Origin: an uncultured Myxococcaceae bacterium
GTDB lineage: Bacteria > Myxococcota_A > Polyangia > Polyangiales > Ga0077539
Length of the DNA stretch: 40,000 nt
Direction of reading: 5' to 3'
NCBI GenBank assembly: GCA_945952225.1
Contig: CAMFHP010000075.1
Span: 1-40,000 of the forward strand
Each line of letters opens with the position of its first letter. Positions within the stretch are counted from its first letter, which is position 1. Positions 24,492-33,185 of this stretch are shown piece by piece. A program made the position numbers and the translations under genes. Under the pieces are notes generated by a model. That model searched no databases and was not told the origin of the DNA. It saw nothing but the letters and a program-made list of their open reading frames with translations.

Positions 24492-27215
24492 TCAGCCGGG
24501 ACCGCACTGGCCGTCGACGCAGTAGCGCGAGCAGCAGTCGCGGGGCGTGGTGCAGCGGCCCGCGGTGGGTCGGCATCCGCAGCGGCCGTTCATGCACGGA
24601 GAGCCGCTGCAGCAGTCGGAGTCGCGCGCGCACACCTCGTCGACGCCGCGGCACTGACCGCACACGCCGTCGATGCACATGTCGGGGGCGCAGCAGGTGT
24701 TGGCCGCGCCGACGGTGCAGCGTCCGCCCGTGGCGACACACATGGGACGCGGCGCGCACACGCCGGAGATGCACGCGTTGGGAGCGCAGCAGTCGGCGTC
24801 GGCGGAGCACATCGAGCCCGCGGGGCGGCACGGGGGTTGGCAGCGGCGCTCGCGGCAGGTCTGCGGCGCGCAGCAGTCCGAGTCGGTCACGCAGGCGGCG
24901 CCCGACGAGGGGCACGGCTGCCACACGCGGTACGACACCACGACCTCGTCGCCCATGTTCGGGCGGTACGTGTCGCCGTAGATCACGATGGAGCGCGACG
25001 CGCCGTCGTAGTCGAAGCCGCTCGACCGCGAGCGCGGAACGTCACGGCCCCGCACGCGAACCTTGATGGTGCTGGTGATGGGCGTGCGTTCGAGCTGAAA
25101 GGGCGACGCCGCGCCCGCGACCGCTTCGACGATGCGCCGCATCGCCGCCGACACCTCGGCGTCCGTGGCCGTGGCGATGGGAATGTACGCGCCGCGGTTC
25201 CCTTCGATCACGCAGCGGGGCATGTCGACGGCGCGGTTCATCGAGCACGCGACGGGCGTCGACGCGGCGGGGAGCGCGCCCGAGCCGCCGTTGTTCGACA
25301 CGAGGCCGAACGTGAGGATGTGGTTGCGGTTGTAGTAGTCGATCGCGCGCGGCAGGGCGACGTCGTAGGTGCTGCCCCAGACCATGCCCGTCATCGGGTC
25401 CGAGCGCGTCTGGAAGAAGCGGTTGAAGTCGTTGGTGCCCGGCTCGTCGGTCACGAGAAACGCCACCACCTGCGCGCCATCGCGGAAGCGTCGGTTCGGG
25501 TTCGTCTCGCCCATCGCCGCGCGCCGCGTGAGCATGTCGTGAATGACCACCGCGGCGCCCGTGGGCGTCTCGCTGTCACCGGGCATGGGGTACGGGCTGC
25601 GCGTGTCCGCGGTCGACGTGGGGCACGTTCCGAGGCCCGCGGAGGTGACCTCTTCGCACAGGCGCGTGGCGCCCGTCGGGTCCGTGCCGTTGATCCACTG
25701 GAAGCCCGGCGTGTCGAGGTTCGGCTGCGCGCTGCCCGCGTTGAAGACGCCCACGCGAAAGTCGACGCCCGCCGAGCGGAGCTGCGTGAAGAACGCCGTC
25801 GCCGTGTTGCCGAGGCGCATCTGGTACGCGCCCATCGAGCCCGACGTGTCGACGGTCCACACGAAGTCGGCCATCGCCGTGCGCGTCGCGCGAAACACCT
25901 GACAGTTCGCGCCGAGGCCGCGGTCGATGGGCGCCATGCTCGTCGCGTTCACGAGGTCGTTGGAGCGCACCGCCGTGACCCGCGCGACGTTCTCGTAGTC
26001 CGCGCGCGGCGCCACGGTGACCATCACGTCGGTGGTGTTCACCCCGAGCGAGCCCATCGTGCGCTTCACCGTGGTCACATCGACGAGAAACTCCGACGCC
26101 GTTCCTACCGCCGTCGGCGTCGCGGGCGGCGCAGCCCCGAGGAGCGCCGTCGCCACCGCATCGCGCAGCGCCGTGGCCGTCGTCGCGCGCGCCACGCGGT
26201 ACGTCGACGTGATCCCGTCGTTCATCTCGTGCGTCGTGAACGCGCGGCCCACGATCACCGCCGTCGCCCCCGCGCCCAGCGCCACGAGCGTGGCCGACTC
26301 GATGCGCGTCGCCTCGGCGCGCACGTCACCCGTCGACGGGACGTTGAAGCTCGCGCCCGCCACGTTGCCCGCGGGGTCTTCGAGCATCACGCCCGCGCGC
26401 ATCGCGGTGCCCGGCGCGCGCCGCGAGGCCGTCCACTGCGGATCGAAGCCCACCTGCACGTTCGAGCCCGGGAGCCCGAGCTGGGTCACCGTCGCGAGGC
26501 CCGAGGGGCGGCAGATTTCGAGGCCGCCGAGGCCGTCGCTGCGACCGTCTCCGTCGGTGTCGGCGAGGCGCGGATCGGTCTCGCCGTGCGCCGAGTCGAT
26601 CATGCCATCGAGGTTGCGGTCTTCGAGGCCGTCGTCGACGCCGTCGCCGTCCGTGTCTCTCGCGCGCGGATCGAGGCCCACGCAGCGCTCGCCCGCACGG
26701 CATTGCGCGTCGGTGGTGCACACCGGCGGCGGCCTGCGCTGCGTGGCCGACACGGGCGAGAGACAGCCGCGGGGATACGCGACCTCCTGGCCGTCGAGCA
26801 CGCCGTCGCGGTCGGTGTCGGCGACGAAGGGATCGGTGCCCAGCGCGCACTCTTCGTTGTTGGTGAGCCCGTCGCCGTCGGTGTCGATGCCCGCACCGCA
26901 GCGCGGCGGGCCCGTGTCGACGGGCACATCGGGCACGTCGGGCACGTCGGGGCGCGCGTCCGTCGCGGTGTCGGTCGCGGGGCGGTCGAGGGGCTGCACG
27001 TCGAAGGTCGGACGCGCGTCCATGCCCGTGTCCGTGGCGACGTCGGTTCGCGCGTCGACGGAGGGTCCGGTGTCGGCGCGCACGTCGGCGCCGGCGTCGT
27101 AGCCGGGCGTGGTGACGGCGTTGTTCGCAGGGCTGCACGCGGCGCCGAGCGCAAGGCCCAGCGCGGCGCATCGAAGGCGCCACGGCGCACCGGGGCCGGA
27201 GGGGTCACGGGTCAT
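24492..27215 (-). CDS. VWA lipoprotein with Ca-repeats and five knottin-like modules
   Basis: A 907-aa surface lipoprotein. Cys27 closes the lipobox (LGAAC). A D/T/V/P-rich linker (residues about 35-95) leads to thrombospondin type-3-like DxDxDGxxD calcium repeats (about 105-225). A von Willebrand A domain (about 450-650) keeps the MIDAS motif DTSGSM. A beta-rich domain follows, and residues 766-907 hold five Cys-rich modules, each with six Cys in the order C-C-CC-C-C (spacing C-x6-C-x5..7-CC-x3..4-C-x4-C). That is the inhibitor-cystine-knot framework, also used by Dickkopf-like repeats. VWA plus Ca repeats suggests adhesion or binding of a protein partner. The ATG at 27215 has GAGGAGC upstream. 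The upstream intergenic region has a promoter at 27293-27322. Confidence 0.88.
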   Translation of the reverse strand: MTRDPSGPGAPWRLRCAALGLALGAACSPANNAVTTPGYDAGADVRADTGPSVDARTDVATDTGMDARPTFDVQPLDRPATDTATDARPDVPDVPDVPVDTGPPRCGAGIDTDGDGLTNNEECALGTDPFVADTDRDGVLDGQEVAYPRGCLSPVSATQRRPPPVCTTDAQCRAGERCVGLDPRARDTDGDGVDDGLEDRNLDGMIDSAHGETDPRLADTDGDGRSDGLGGLEICRPSGLATVTQLGLPGSNVQVGFDPQWTASRRAPGTAMRAGVMLEDPAGNVAGASFNVPSTGDVRAEATRIESATLVALGAGATAVIVGRAFTTHEMNDGITSTYRVARATTATALRDAVATALLGAAPPATPTAVGTASEFLVDVTTVKRTMGSLGVNTTDVMVTVAPRADYENVARVTAVRSNDLVNATSMAPIDRGLGANCQVFRATRTAMADFVWTVDTSGSMGAYQMRLGNTATAFFTQLRSAGVDFRVGVFNAGSAQPNLDTPGFQWINGTDPTGATRLCEEVTSAGLGTCPTSTADTRSPYPMPGDSETPTGAAVVIHDMLTRRAAMGETNPNRRFRDGAQVVAFLVTDEPGTNDFNRFFQTRSDPMTGMVWGSTYDVALPRAIDYYNRNHILTFGLVSNNGGSGALPAASTPVACSMNRAVDMPRCVIEGNRGAYIPIATATDAEVSAAMRRIVEAVAGAASPFQLERTPITSTIKVRVRGRDVPRSRSSGFDYDGASRSIVIYGDTYRPNMGDEVVVSYRVWQPCPSSGAACVTDSDCCAPQTCRERRCQPPCRPAGSMCSADADCCAPNACISGVCAPRPMCVATGGRCTVGAANTCCAPDMCIDGVCGQCRGVDEVCARDSDCCSGSPCMNGRCGCRPTAGRCTTPRDCCSRYCVDGQCGPG

Positions 27216-27292
27216 GAAGCATCGCTCCTCGCGCGGGGCGGAGTGAGGTGGAGAATGGAGGCTGCGCAAACGTGCCCGACGCGTCGTCGCCC

Positions 27293-27322
27293 ATTGGAAC
27301 GACAGGGCTGCGCGAGGGTCAA
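27293..27322 (-). promoter_or_regulatory. Promoter of the VWA lipoprotein gene
   Basis: Minus-strand TTGACC (27322-27317), 18-bp spacer, TCCAAT (27298-27293). The leader would be about 70 nt, longer than for most genes in this window. Confidence 0.5.
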
Positions 27323-27371
27323 GCGTGCGGCGTGGCGCCGCTGCGATCTGTGGTGGGGCGCGCGCGGGCGG

Positions 27372-28160
27372 TCAGTTCGGGACGCCGAGCCAGCGCACGA
27401 GGCAGACGGTGATGTTGTCCGGTCCGCCGTTCTCATTGGCCTTCGCGATGAGGCGCGACGCGGCGGTCTTGAGGTCGGTCTTGCTCTCCTCGACGATGCG
27501 CAGGAGCTCCGGGTCGGAGACCGGGCCCGAGAGACCGTCGGAGCAGAGCAGGAAGATGTCGCCCGTGTGCGGCTGCTCGATGCGGGCGTCGACCTTCACG
27601 ATCTCCTTCATCCCGAGGGCGCGCACGATCACGTTCTTGTGGGGGAAGTTGGCGATCTCTTCCTCCGTGAGCTTGCGCATCTTCAGGTAGTCGTTGAGCA
27701 GCGAGTGGTCCTCGGTCATCTGGTCGATCTTGCCCTCGCGGATGCGATAGACCCGCGAGTCGCCGACGTGACCGATGATGAGCCCCTCGCGCACCGCGGC
27801 CACCACCACGATCGTGGTGCCCATGCCCCGAAAGCGCGGCTCGCGCTGCGCCGACTCGAAGATCCTCAGGTTCGCGAGCTTCACGCCCGTGACCAGTCGG
27901 TTCTCTTCGTAGCTCCGCGCCTTGTCCATCTTGTAGGGCCAGGTCGCGTCGGGGTCCTTCGCGGTGGCTTCGAAGAACTCGCGAAGGGCGTCCACGGCCA
28001 TCTTCGAGGCGACTTCGCCCGACGCGTGCCCGCCCATCCCATCGGCGACGATCACGAGATTCTCGTCGGGGATGATCGCGTAGTTGTCTTCGTTGTGCGT
28101 GCGCTTCATGCCGACGTTCGTCTCGCCGAACATCTCCATCCGCACGGGTTGCCCAGCCAC
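27372..28160 (-). CDS. PP2C-family protein phosphatase
   Basis: A 262-aa metal-dependent Ser/Thr phosphatase of the PP2C (PPM) family. Metal ligands and motifs are intact: RTHNEDNY (D25), VADGMGGH (D40), GTTIVVV, IGHVGDSRVYRI, LLCSDGLSG and GGPDNITV near the C-terminus. It should oppose Ser/Thr kinases such as the one at 6645-7607. The start is the GTG at 28160, with GAGAGG upstream; an ATG at 28139 is in frame. No transmembrane segment is present, so it acts in the cytoplasm. It is separated from its neighbours by 156 bases (VWA gene) and 114 bases (hydrolase). Confidence 0.96.
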   Translation of the reverse strand: MAGQPVRMEMFGETNVGMKRTHNEDNYAIIPDENLVIVADGMGGHASGEVASKMAVDALREFFEATAKDPDATWPYKMDKARSYEENRLVTGVKLANLRIFESAQREPRFRGMGTTIVVVAAVREGLIIGHVGDSRVYRIREGKIDQMTEDHSLLNDYLKMRKLTEEEIANFPHKNVIVRALGMKEIVKVDARIEQPHTGDIFLLCSDGLSGPVSDPELLRIVEESKTDLKTAASRLIAKANENGGPDNITVCLVRWLGVPN

Positions 28161-28274
28161 GCTCGTCGACCTCTCGTTCTCTCGCGACGCTCACAAATCA
28201 AGCGGTCCCGCGAGGCCACGGCGAAGCTAGCCCACACGCTTTCGACGCGTCAACACGCTCGCGCATCGCGCGCA

Positions 28275-29210
28275 CTACGGCGCGAGGAAGTGCTCCACCG
28301 CAGCGACGAAAGCCTCGCGCCGCTCGATGAACGGCAGATGGCCCGCGCCGTCGATGGTCACAGCGCTCCCATGCGGCATCGCATCGGCGAGGGCGCGCGA
28401 CTCCGCAGGCAGAAACGTTCGATCGTCGGCGCCGATCACCACGAGCACGGGCGCGCGCACGTCGCGGGCGACGAGCCGCGTGTCCCAGCGCACCACGTCC
28501 TGGAGAAAGTTCGCGTCGCTCTCGGCGCGGTACACCATGCGCCGGGTCATCGCATCGAGCACCGCGTCGGAGGGCACCGTGTGCCACCACATCGGGCCGA
28601 GACGCTTCATCAGCAGCGGCACCGAGCGCGGGTCTCGCAGCGTTCCCTGCGCGGTCGTGAGCGCCATCACCCGCGCCCACCCTTCAGCACCGAGCGCATC
28701 ACGCGAGCGCCCCGCCACCGCGCGCACCTGCGCCGCGTCGCGGAGCGGTGACACCAGCACGAGGCGACGCACGGCCTCGGGGTGACGGGCCGCGAAGGCC
28801 ACGGCCACGGCGGCGCCGAAATCATGGGCGATCATGTCGACGGGCGGGTCGTGGCGCGCGGTCGCGAGGGCCGCGAGATCATCGGCCGCGGCGTTGATGG
28901 TGTAGCCGTCGGCGTCGGGCGGAGGCGTCGAGCGGCCGTGTCCGCGGAGGTCGACGTACACGAGCGACGCGTCGCGCCCGAGCCCATCGAAGCCCGGTCG
29001 CAGGTAGGTGTGATCGAGGCCCGGCCCGCCGTGAATGGCGTAGCGCACGGGACGATTGCGCGTGCCCACCGTCACCGTGTGGAGCGTCACGCCCGCGAGT
29101 CGCACGTCGCGCTCGCGCCCCGGGTCTCGCTCGCGTGCGCTCGATCGCGACGAGGCGTGGCACGCCGTGAGGAGCGCGCAGAGCAGCAGCGAGCGTCGGG
29201 AGTGCGCCAT
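28275..29210 (-). CDS. Alpha/beta-hydrolase lipoprotein with Asp at the nucleophile elbow
   Basis: A 311-aa exported hydrolase. The signal ends in LLTAC (Cys17), so it is probably a lipoprotein. The oxyanion motif HGGPG (60-64) is that of proline iminopeptidases, but the nucleophile elbow is AHDFG with Asp130, as in haloalkane/fluoroacetate dehalogenases and epoxide hydrolases. A charge-relay Asp262 or Asp263 (GADDR) and His291 (DGAGH) complete the triad. A helical cap lies between about 155 and 240. So the fold is clear but the chemistry is not: ester or peptide cleavage would need Ser at this position. The ATG at 29210 is the clear start. It is divergent from the uracil-DNA glycosylase gene. 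Confidence 0.88.
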   Translation of the reverse strand: MAHSRRSLLLCALLTACHASSRSSARERDPGRERDVRLAGVTLHTVTVGTRNRPVRYAIHGGPGLDHTYLRPGFDGLGRDASLVYVDLRGHGRSTPPPDADGYTINAAADDLAALATARHDPPVDMIAHDFGAAVAVAFAARHPEAVRRLVLVSPLRDAAQVRAVAGRSRDALGAEGWARVMALTTAQGTLRDPRSVPLLMKRLGPMWWHTVPSDAVLDAMTRRMVYRAESDANFLQDVVRWDTRLVARDVRAPVLVVIGADDRTFLPAESRALADAMPHGSAVTIDGAGHLPFIERREAFVAAVEHFLAP

Positions 29211-29274
29211 CGTTCGCCCGTCGGGCCGCGCGAGAGTGGCCCAATCGAGCGCGCGGGTGGTAGGAAACTTCTCG

Positions 29275-30339
29275 ATGTCGGACTCGCCCCGCGAAGACCT
29301 CGCCGAGCTCACGCGCGCCCTGCTCACCCACCTCGCGTGGCAGCGCGACCTCGGCGTGTTGGAGCTCTCGCGCGAAGGCTCGCTGCCGCGCGTGACGTCG
29401 TCGCCCGCACCCTTCGAAACGCCCGCGCCACAAGGCACTTCCGCGAGTCCGCAGCCCGCGCCGCAACCACCCGTCGCGCCGCCACCGCAGCCCACGCCCG
29501 TCGCAGCGCAGCCCGTCGCACCCGCAGCGCAGCCCGTCGCACCCGCACCGCAGCCCGCACCCGTCGCGCCCGCGCCGCAGCCCACGACGCCGCCGTTGCA
29601 GGTTCCCGCGCTTGGCTTTCGTCAGGGCGCGCCCGTGCCGCCCGCCATCGCGATGGCCGCCGCGCCGCCGAAGCCGCTTGTTGCGCCCGTCGCACCCGTG
29701 GCCCGCGCGCTCTTCGAAGAGCCCGCCGCGCCGACACACACCCGCGGACCCGCGCTCGAAGGACAGGCCCGCCTCGATGCGCTGCGCGTGATTCAAGACG
29801 AGGTGGTCGCGTGCGCGTCGTGTCGCCTCGTGCAGAAGCGCACGCAGACCGTGTTCGCGCGCGGCAACCCCTTCGCGCGACTCTGCTTCATCGGCGAAGG
29901 ACCAGGCGAACAGGAAGACCGCACGGGCTCTCCCTTCGTGGGCCCCGCGGGGCAGCTCCTCGACAAGATCATCGGGGCGATGGGGCTCCAGCCCGACGAG
30001 GTCTACGTCTGCAACGTGGTGAAGTGCAGGCCGCCCAACAACCGCACGCCCGAGCCCGACGAGATGCACGCGTGCTCGCCGTTCCTCGTGCGCCAGCTCG
30101 AACTCGTGCGGCCCGAGGTGATCGTGGCGCTCGGTCGCACGGCCGTGTCGTTCCTGCTCAACAGCAAGGACTCGATGACGAGGCTCCGCGGGCGCTGGCA
30201 CACCTACGAGGGCATCCCCGTGCTGCCCACGTGGCACCCGGCGTATCTGCTCCGCACGCCCGAAGCGAAGGCCGACACGTGGGCCGACATGAAGCTCGTG
30301 ATGGCGCGCCTCGGGCTCACGCCGCCGTCCCGCGGATGA
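29275..30339 (+). CDS. Family 4 uracil-DNA glycosylase with long N-terminal extension
   Basis: A 354-aa DNA repair enzyme that removes uracil from DNA. The catalytic domain is residues about 165-354: C180 and C183 (CASC), C251 and C267 are the [4Fe-4S] ligands, and the 3-, 68- and 16-residue steps agree with Thermus UDGA. Motif 1 is GEGPGEQEDRTGSPFVG, and a HPAYLLR motif is near the end. The first 30 residues are helical, and residues about 40-160 are a Pro/Ala/Val/Gln-rich linker with QPVAP-type repeats. Family 4 enzymes are usually near 200 residues, so the extension is unusual. The ATG at 29275 is 8 nt after TAGGAA (29261-29266) with no ribosome-binding site. Confidence 0.93.
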   Translation: MSDSPREDLAELTRALLTHLAWQRDLGVLELSREGSLPRVTSSPAPFETPAPQGTSASPQPAPQPPVAPPPQPTPVAAQPVAPAAQPVAPAPQPAPVAPAPQPTTPPLQVPALGFRQGAPVPPAIAMAAAPPKPLVAPVAPVARALFEEPAAPTHTRGPALEGQARLDALRVIQDEVVACASCRLVQKRTQTVFARGNPFARLCFIGEGPGEQEDRTGSPFVGPAGQLLDKIIGAMGLQPDEVYVCNVVKCRPPNNRTPEPDEMHACSPFLVRQLELVRPEVIVALGRTAVSFLLNSKDSMTRLRGRWHTYEGIPVLPTWHPAYLLRTPEAKADTWADMKLVMARLGLTPPSRG

Positions 30340-30568
30340 CGCACGACGACGCGACGACGCGGTGGTCACGCGTGTGGGCACAGCACACCGCGCGACTGGT
30401 CAGAGCTGTGGGACCGCGCCGCGACACGCGCCGATGAATTCGCGCAAACCCACCGCGCTCGCGGGGTGACATCGCTGGCCTGCGAACTGCACACTCCCTC
30501 CGTCGAACGCGCGACGCTGACGGAGCGATGGCGCGTCACGGTTCTCCCTCGAAGCGGAAGGGTGTGCG

Positions 30569-31627
30569 ATGCAGCCGACGAAGACGCGCAGGGCCTGGTT
30601 CGTTCTCGCCGCCGCGGTGCTGGGATGCGCCGCCAACGACGACGTGCTCGTCGCGAGCGAGGGCCAGGCGGCCATTCCCGACACGCCCATCACCGAGCGC
30701 GAGCAGTACGAAGGCTCCCTCGATCCCATGGCCTCCGAGGATCACACCACCGAGCCCTCGCCCGACATCGACGGCCCCATCGAGGGCCTCGCCCCGCGCT
30801 ACGACGTGGGGGCCTCCATCGACAACGGGGACGGCACCGCGGTGACCGTCGACGCGCTCGCCGCGTGTCGCCCGGCAACGGGTTACCAGGCCGGTCGGCC
30901 CGTCTCGATCTGCGTGACCGAGGTCGACGGCAAGCTCGTCGAGTACCGCACCGCGCAGGCCTACGTGGAGATGAAGGCCGCCGCCGCGCGCGCCGGTGTG
31001 ACCCTCCGCATCGTGAGCGGCTGGCGCACGATGGAGAAGCAGCGCGAGCTCTACAACCTCTACATCTCGGGACGCGGCAACCTCGCGGCGCGTCCGGGCT
31101 ACTCGAACCACCAGAACGGCCTCGCGCTCGACCTCAACACCAGCGACCGCGGCGTCTCCCCGTGGCTCAACACCTACGGCAGCCGCTACGGCTTCCGTCG
31201 CACCGTGCCCGGCGAGCCCTGGCACTGGGAGCGCCCCGCGGGCTCGCAGGCCAGCACCACGGGCAGCAACAACAGCGACCGCTGCTGGTCGTCGACGCTG
31301 GGCCGCGAGATGCCGCCGCGCGCCTGCGTGCAGAGCCGCTCCGACAACGCCTGGTACCAGTGCACCGGCGGCCTCTGGCGCGCGGGACGCGGCTCCTACG
31401 GCGCCTGCGATGGCACCTACGCCCTCGGCTCCGCGGCCTCGCCCACCACCGCGCCGCCCGCCACGTGCTTCAGCTCCACCCGTCAGCGCGACGAGGCCGT
31501 GGGCGTGTGCGTGCAGAGCCGCTTCGACCGCGTCTGGTACCAGTGCACGCGCGGCGGATGGGCCCACAGCAGCTCGCTCCCCACCAACGGCGCCGCTGGC
31601 ACCTGCACCGCCCGCTACGCGCTGTAA
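30569..31627 (+). CDS. VanY-type D-Ala-D-Ala carboxypeptidase lipoprotein with duplicated 4-Cys module
   Basis: A 352-aa exported zinc peptidase of the M15B/VanY type acting on peptidoglycan peptides. The signal ends in VLGC (Cys20). The catalytic domain has SGWRTMEKQRELY, then H181-x6-D188 in SNHQNGLALDL, and H219 in WHWE (Glu221). These match the zinc ligands and catalytic Glu. Beyond it, residues 239-286 and 300-352 form two copies of a 4-Cys module. Each starts C-[WF]-S-S-T, has CVQSR.D..WYQCT.GGW or similar and ends ...TYAL or ...RYAL. The modules may bind the cell wall. The ATG at 30569 has GGAAGGG upstream. The gene stands alone, with 229 bases before it and 54 after. Confidence 0.9.
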   Translation: MQPTKTRRAWFVLAAAVLGCAANDDVLVASEGQAAIPDTPITEREQYEGSLDPMASEDHTTEPSPDIDGPIEGLAPRYDVGASIDNGDGTAVTVDALAACRPATGYQAGRPVSICVTEVDGKLVEYRTAQAYVEMKAAAARAGVTLRIVSGWRTMEKQRELYNLYISGRGNLAARPGYSNHQNGLALDLNTSDRGVSPWLNTYGSRYGFRRTVPGEPWHWERPAGSQASTTGSNNSDRCWSSTLGREMPPRACVQSRSDNAWYQCTGGLWRAGRGSYGACDGTYALGSAASPTTAPPATCFSSTRQRDEAVGVCVQSRFDRVWYQCTRGGWAHSSSLPTNGAAGTCTARYAL

Positions 31628-31681
31628 TCACTGCCCCTCGGCGCGGGCGGGCGAATCGTGTACGACCTCGCTCCGCCCGCC

Positions 31682-33106
31682 ATGCGCTCCGTCCAGCCTC
31701 CCTCCGCCACGTCGCTCGCACTCACCCTCGCCCTCGCCCTCAGCGCGTGTCGCGGCAATCGCAACGCGCCCGCGTCGGCGCCCGATGCGTCGTCTCACGC
31801 AGCCCGCACCGTCGACGCCGCCGCGCCCGAGGACGCCACCCCCTGCGGCCCGCTCCTCGCCGACGGACGCCGCGCGCTCGAGGTCTGGCGACGTCGCGCG
31901 ACGGGCCTCCGCGACGAGTCCGTGTGGCGCGCCATCGCGGCGCTCAACCACTGCGAGACCCACGACGACGACACCTGGGCCACCGTGCTCGCACCGCCCA
32001 CGGGCGACAGCACCGGCGACGCTGTGACGGGACGCTTCAAGCTCGTGCACCTCGACGCCAACGGAACGCGCTCCGAAGCGATGCCCGCGCTCAGCGAAGA
32101 GGGCGAGGGCTTCGCGCTCCGTGGCGAGGAGCACAACTGGTCCGCCGACGCGCGCGGCGTGACCACCCTCGGCGCGTGGCAGTTCGTCGACTACGACGGC
32201 GACGCGCGCCCCGAGGTGCTCGTGCCCGTGCGCCTCGGCGAAGGCGACGACGCGCAACGCTGGCTCCTCGTGTGGAAGGCGCTTCCCGCGCGCATCGAGG
32301 CCTTCGAGCCCGCCATGGGATTGCACCCCCTCGACGCCGACGACCTCGACCACGACGGCCGTCCCGACCTGCTCACGCACGGCGAGCTCGTCACCGAGAC
32401 CCTCGCGCCCGGCGGCGAAGCGCGCACGCTCCACGGCCCTGCGCTCGCGGCGGTGTCGCGTCCCGGCGGCGTGTTTCTCACCTCGTCGGGCGCTGCGCTT
32501 CAGCACAACCGCGCGGCCTGCCCCGCCCCGCCCACGCGCTACCTCGAAGACCCTTCGAACCTCGCGCTCGCCGCGAAGAACGTCGCCTGCGCGATGCTCT
32601 GGCGTGTGCCGCCCGCGCAGGTGGTGACCGCCCTGCGCCGCGAGTGTCCCGCCGCGCGCGCCGACGTGCCGTCGTCGTGTGCCGCCACGTTGCCTGCGCT
32701 CGAAGCGCTCACGCGGGTCACGCCCCAGGCCGACGTGCGCGACGCGGTGTCGTTCCGCTTCGAAGAGATCCCGGTGCCCAACGCGACCGACGAGACCCGA
32801 CGCGGGCGCTACACGCTCCACGTCGAGGGAACGCCGCGACCCTTTCCCGCCACCGTGGCGCTCGGAGAGATCACCGGAACGTGCACCGTCGAAGCGGCGG
32901 TTCCCGCGCAGCAGATCGTCGCGCGGCTGCGCTGCTGGCGCGGAACGTCGGGCGATGAGTTCCAGGTGTTTCGCCGCGGCCCTGCGCTCGCGGTGCAACA
33001 GCGCACGGTCACCCCCGAGACGCCCGCGGCCCCGTGGCGCGAGGTCGGGCGCGCGCTCGTCGACGCCACGGCTCCGCTGCGACCGGGCGACGTCGATGCG
33101 TTCTGA
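31682..33106 (+). CDS. Lipoprotein with FG-GAP/VCBS-like Asp motifs
   Basis: A 474-aa exported protein with a lipobox LSAC (Cys23), a short Ala/Asp/Ser-rich linker and a domain containing two VCBS/FG-GAP-like Ca-loop motifs: DYDGDARPE near residue 170 and DLDHDGRPD near 218. These loops occur in beta-propeller repeats. The rest has several Cys (for example CPAPPTRY and CSRECPAARA-type positions) that may form disulfides. No enzyme activity is assigned. The ATG at 31682 is chosen; a GTG at 31658 is in frame but lacks a signal-peptide shape. It ends 79 bases before the alanine racemase start and overlaps no promoter. Confidence 0.78.
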   Translation: MRSVQPPSATSLALTLALALSACRGNRNAPASAPDASSHAARTVDAAAPEDATPCGPLLADGRRALEVWRRRATGLRDESVWRAIAALNHCETHDDDTWATVLAPPTGDSTGDAVTGRFKLVHLDANGTRSEAMPALSEEGEGFALRGEEHNWSADARGVTTLGAWQFVDYDGDARPEVLVPVRLGEGDDAQRWLLVWKALPARIEAFEPAMGLHPLDADDLDHDGRPDLLTHGELVTETLAPGGEARTLHGPALAAVSRPGGVFLTSSGAALQHNRAACPAPPTRYLEDPSNLALAAKNVACAMLWRVPPAQVVTALRRECPAARADVPSSCAATLPALEALTRVTPQADVRDAVSFRFEEIPVPNATDETRRGRYTLHVEGTPRPFPATVALGEITGTCTVEAAVPAQQIVARLRCWRGTSGDEFQVFRRGPALAVQQRTVTPETPAAPWREVGRALVDATAPLRPGDVDAF

Positions 33107-33123
33107 GCCCCCGGTCTCGGCGC

Positions 33124-33153
33124 TTGACACCGCGTCGAACCCGTCGCTAGAGC
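33124..33153 (+). promoter_or_regulatory. Promoter of alr
   Basis: A perfect TTGACA (33124-33129), 18-bp spacer, TAGAGC (33148-33153). Transcription would begin near 33160, which excludes the upstream ATG at 33096 as the main start and leaves a leader of about 26 nt to GTG 33186. Confidence 0.6.
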
Positions 33154-33185
33154 ACCGGACGTTGCGCACCGCTTCTCCCTCCGAC

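Noticed and set aside
30336-30437. 33-aa ORF overlapping the uracil-DNA glycosylase stop by ATGA
   Set aside because: Codons include AGA, TCA, GCA, GGA and CGA, unlike the neighbours, and the product has no recognisable feature. The coupling start is probably chance; the region to 30568 looks non-coding.
4862-32958. Very long open frames opposite or inside real genes, for example 5150-6706 minus, 24837-28751 plus and 30466-32958 plus
   Set aside because: They follow the third-position GC of the true gene, encode Arg/Ala/Gly-rich protein without motifs, and overlap genes with clear domain signatures.
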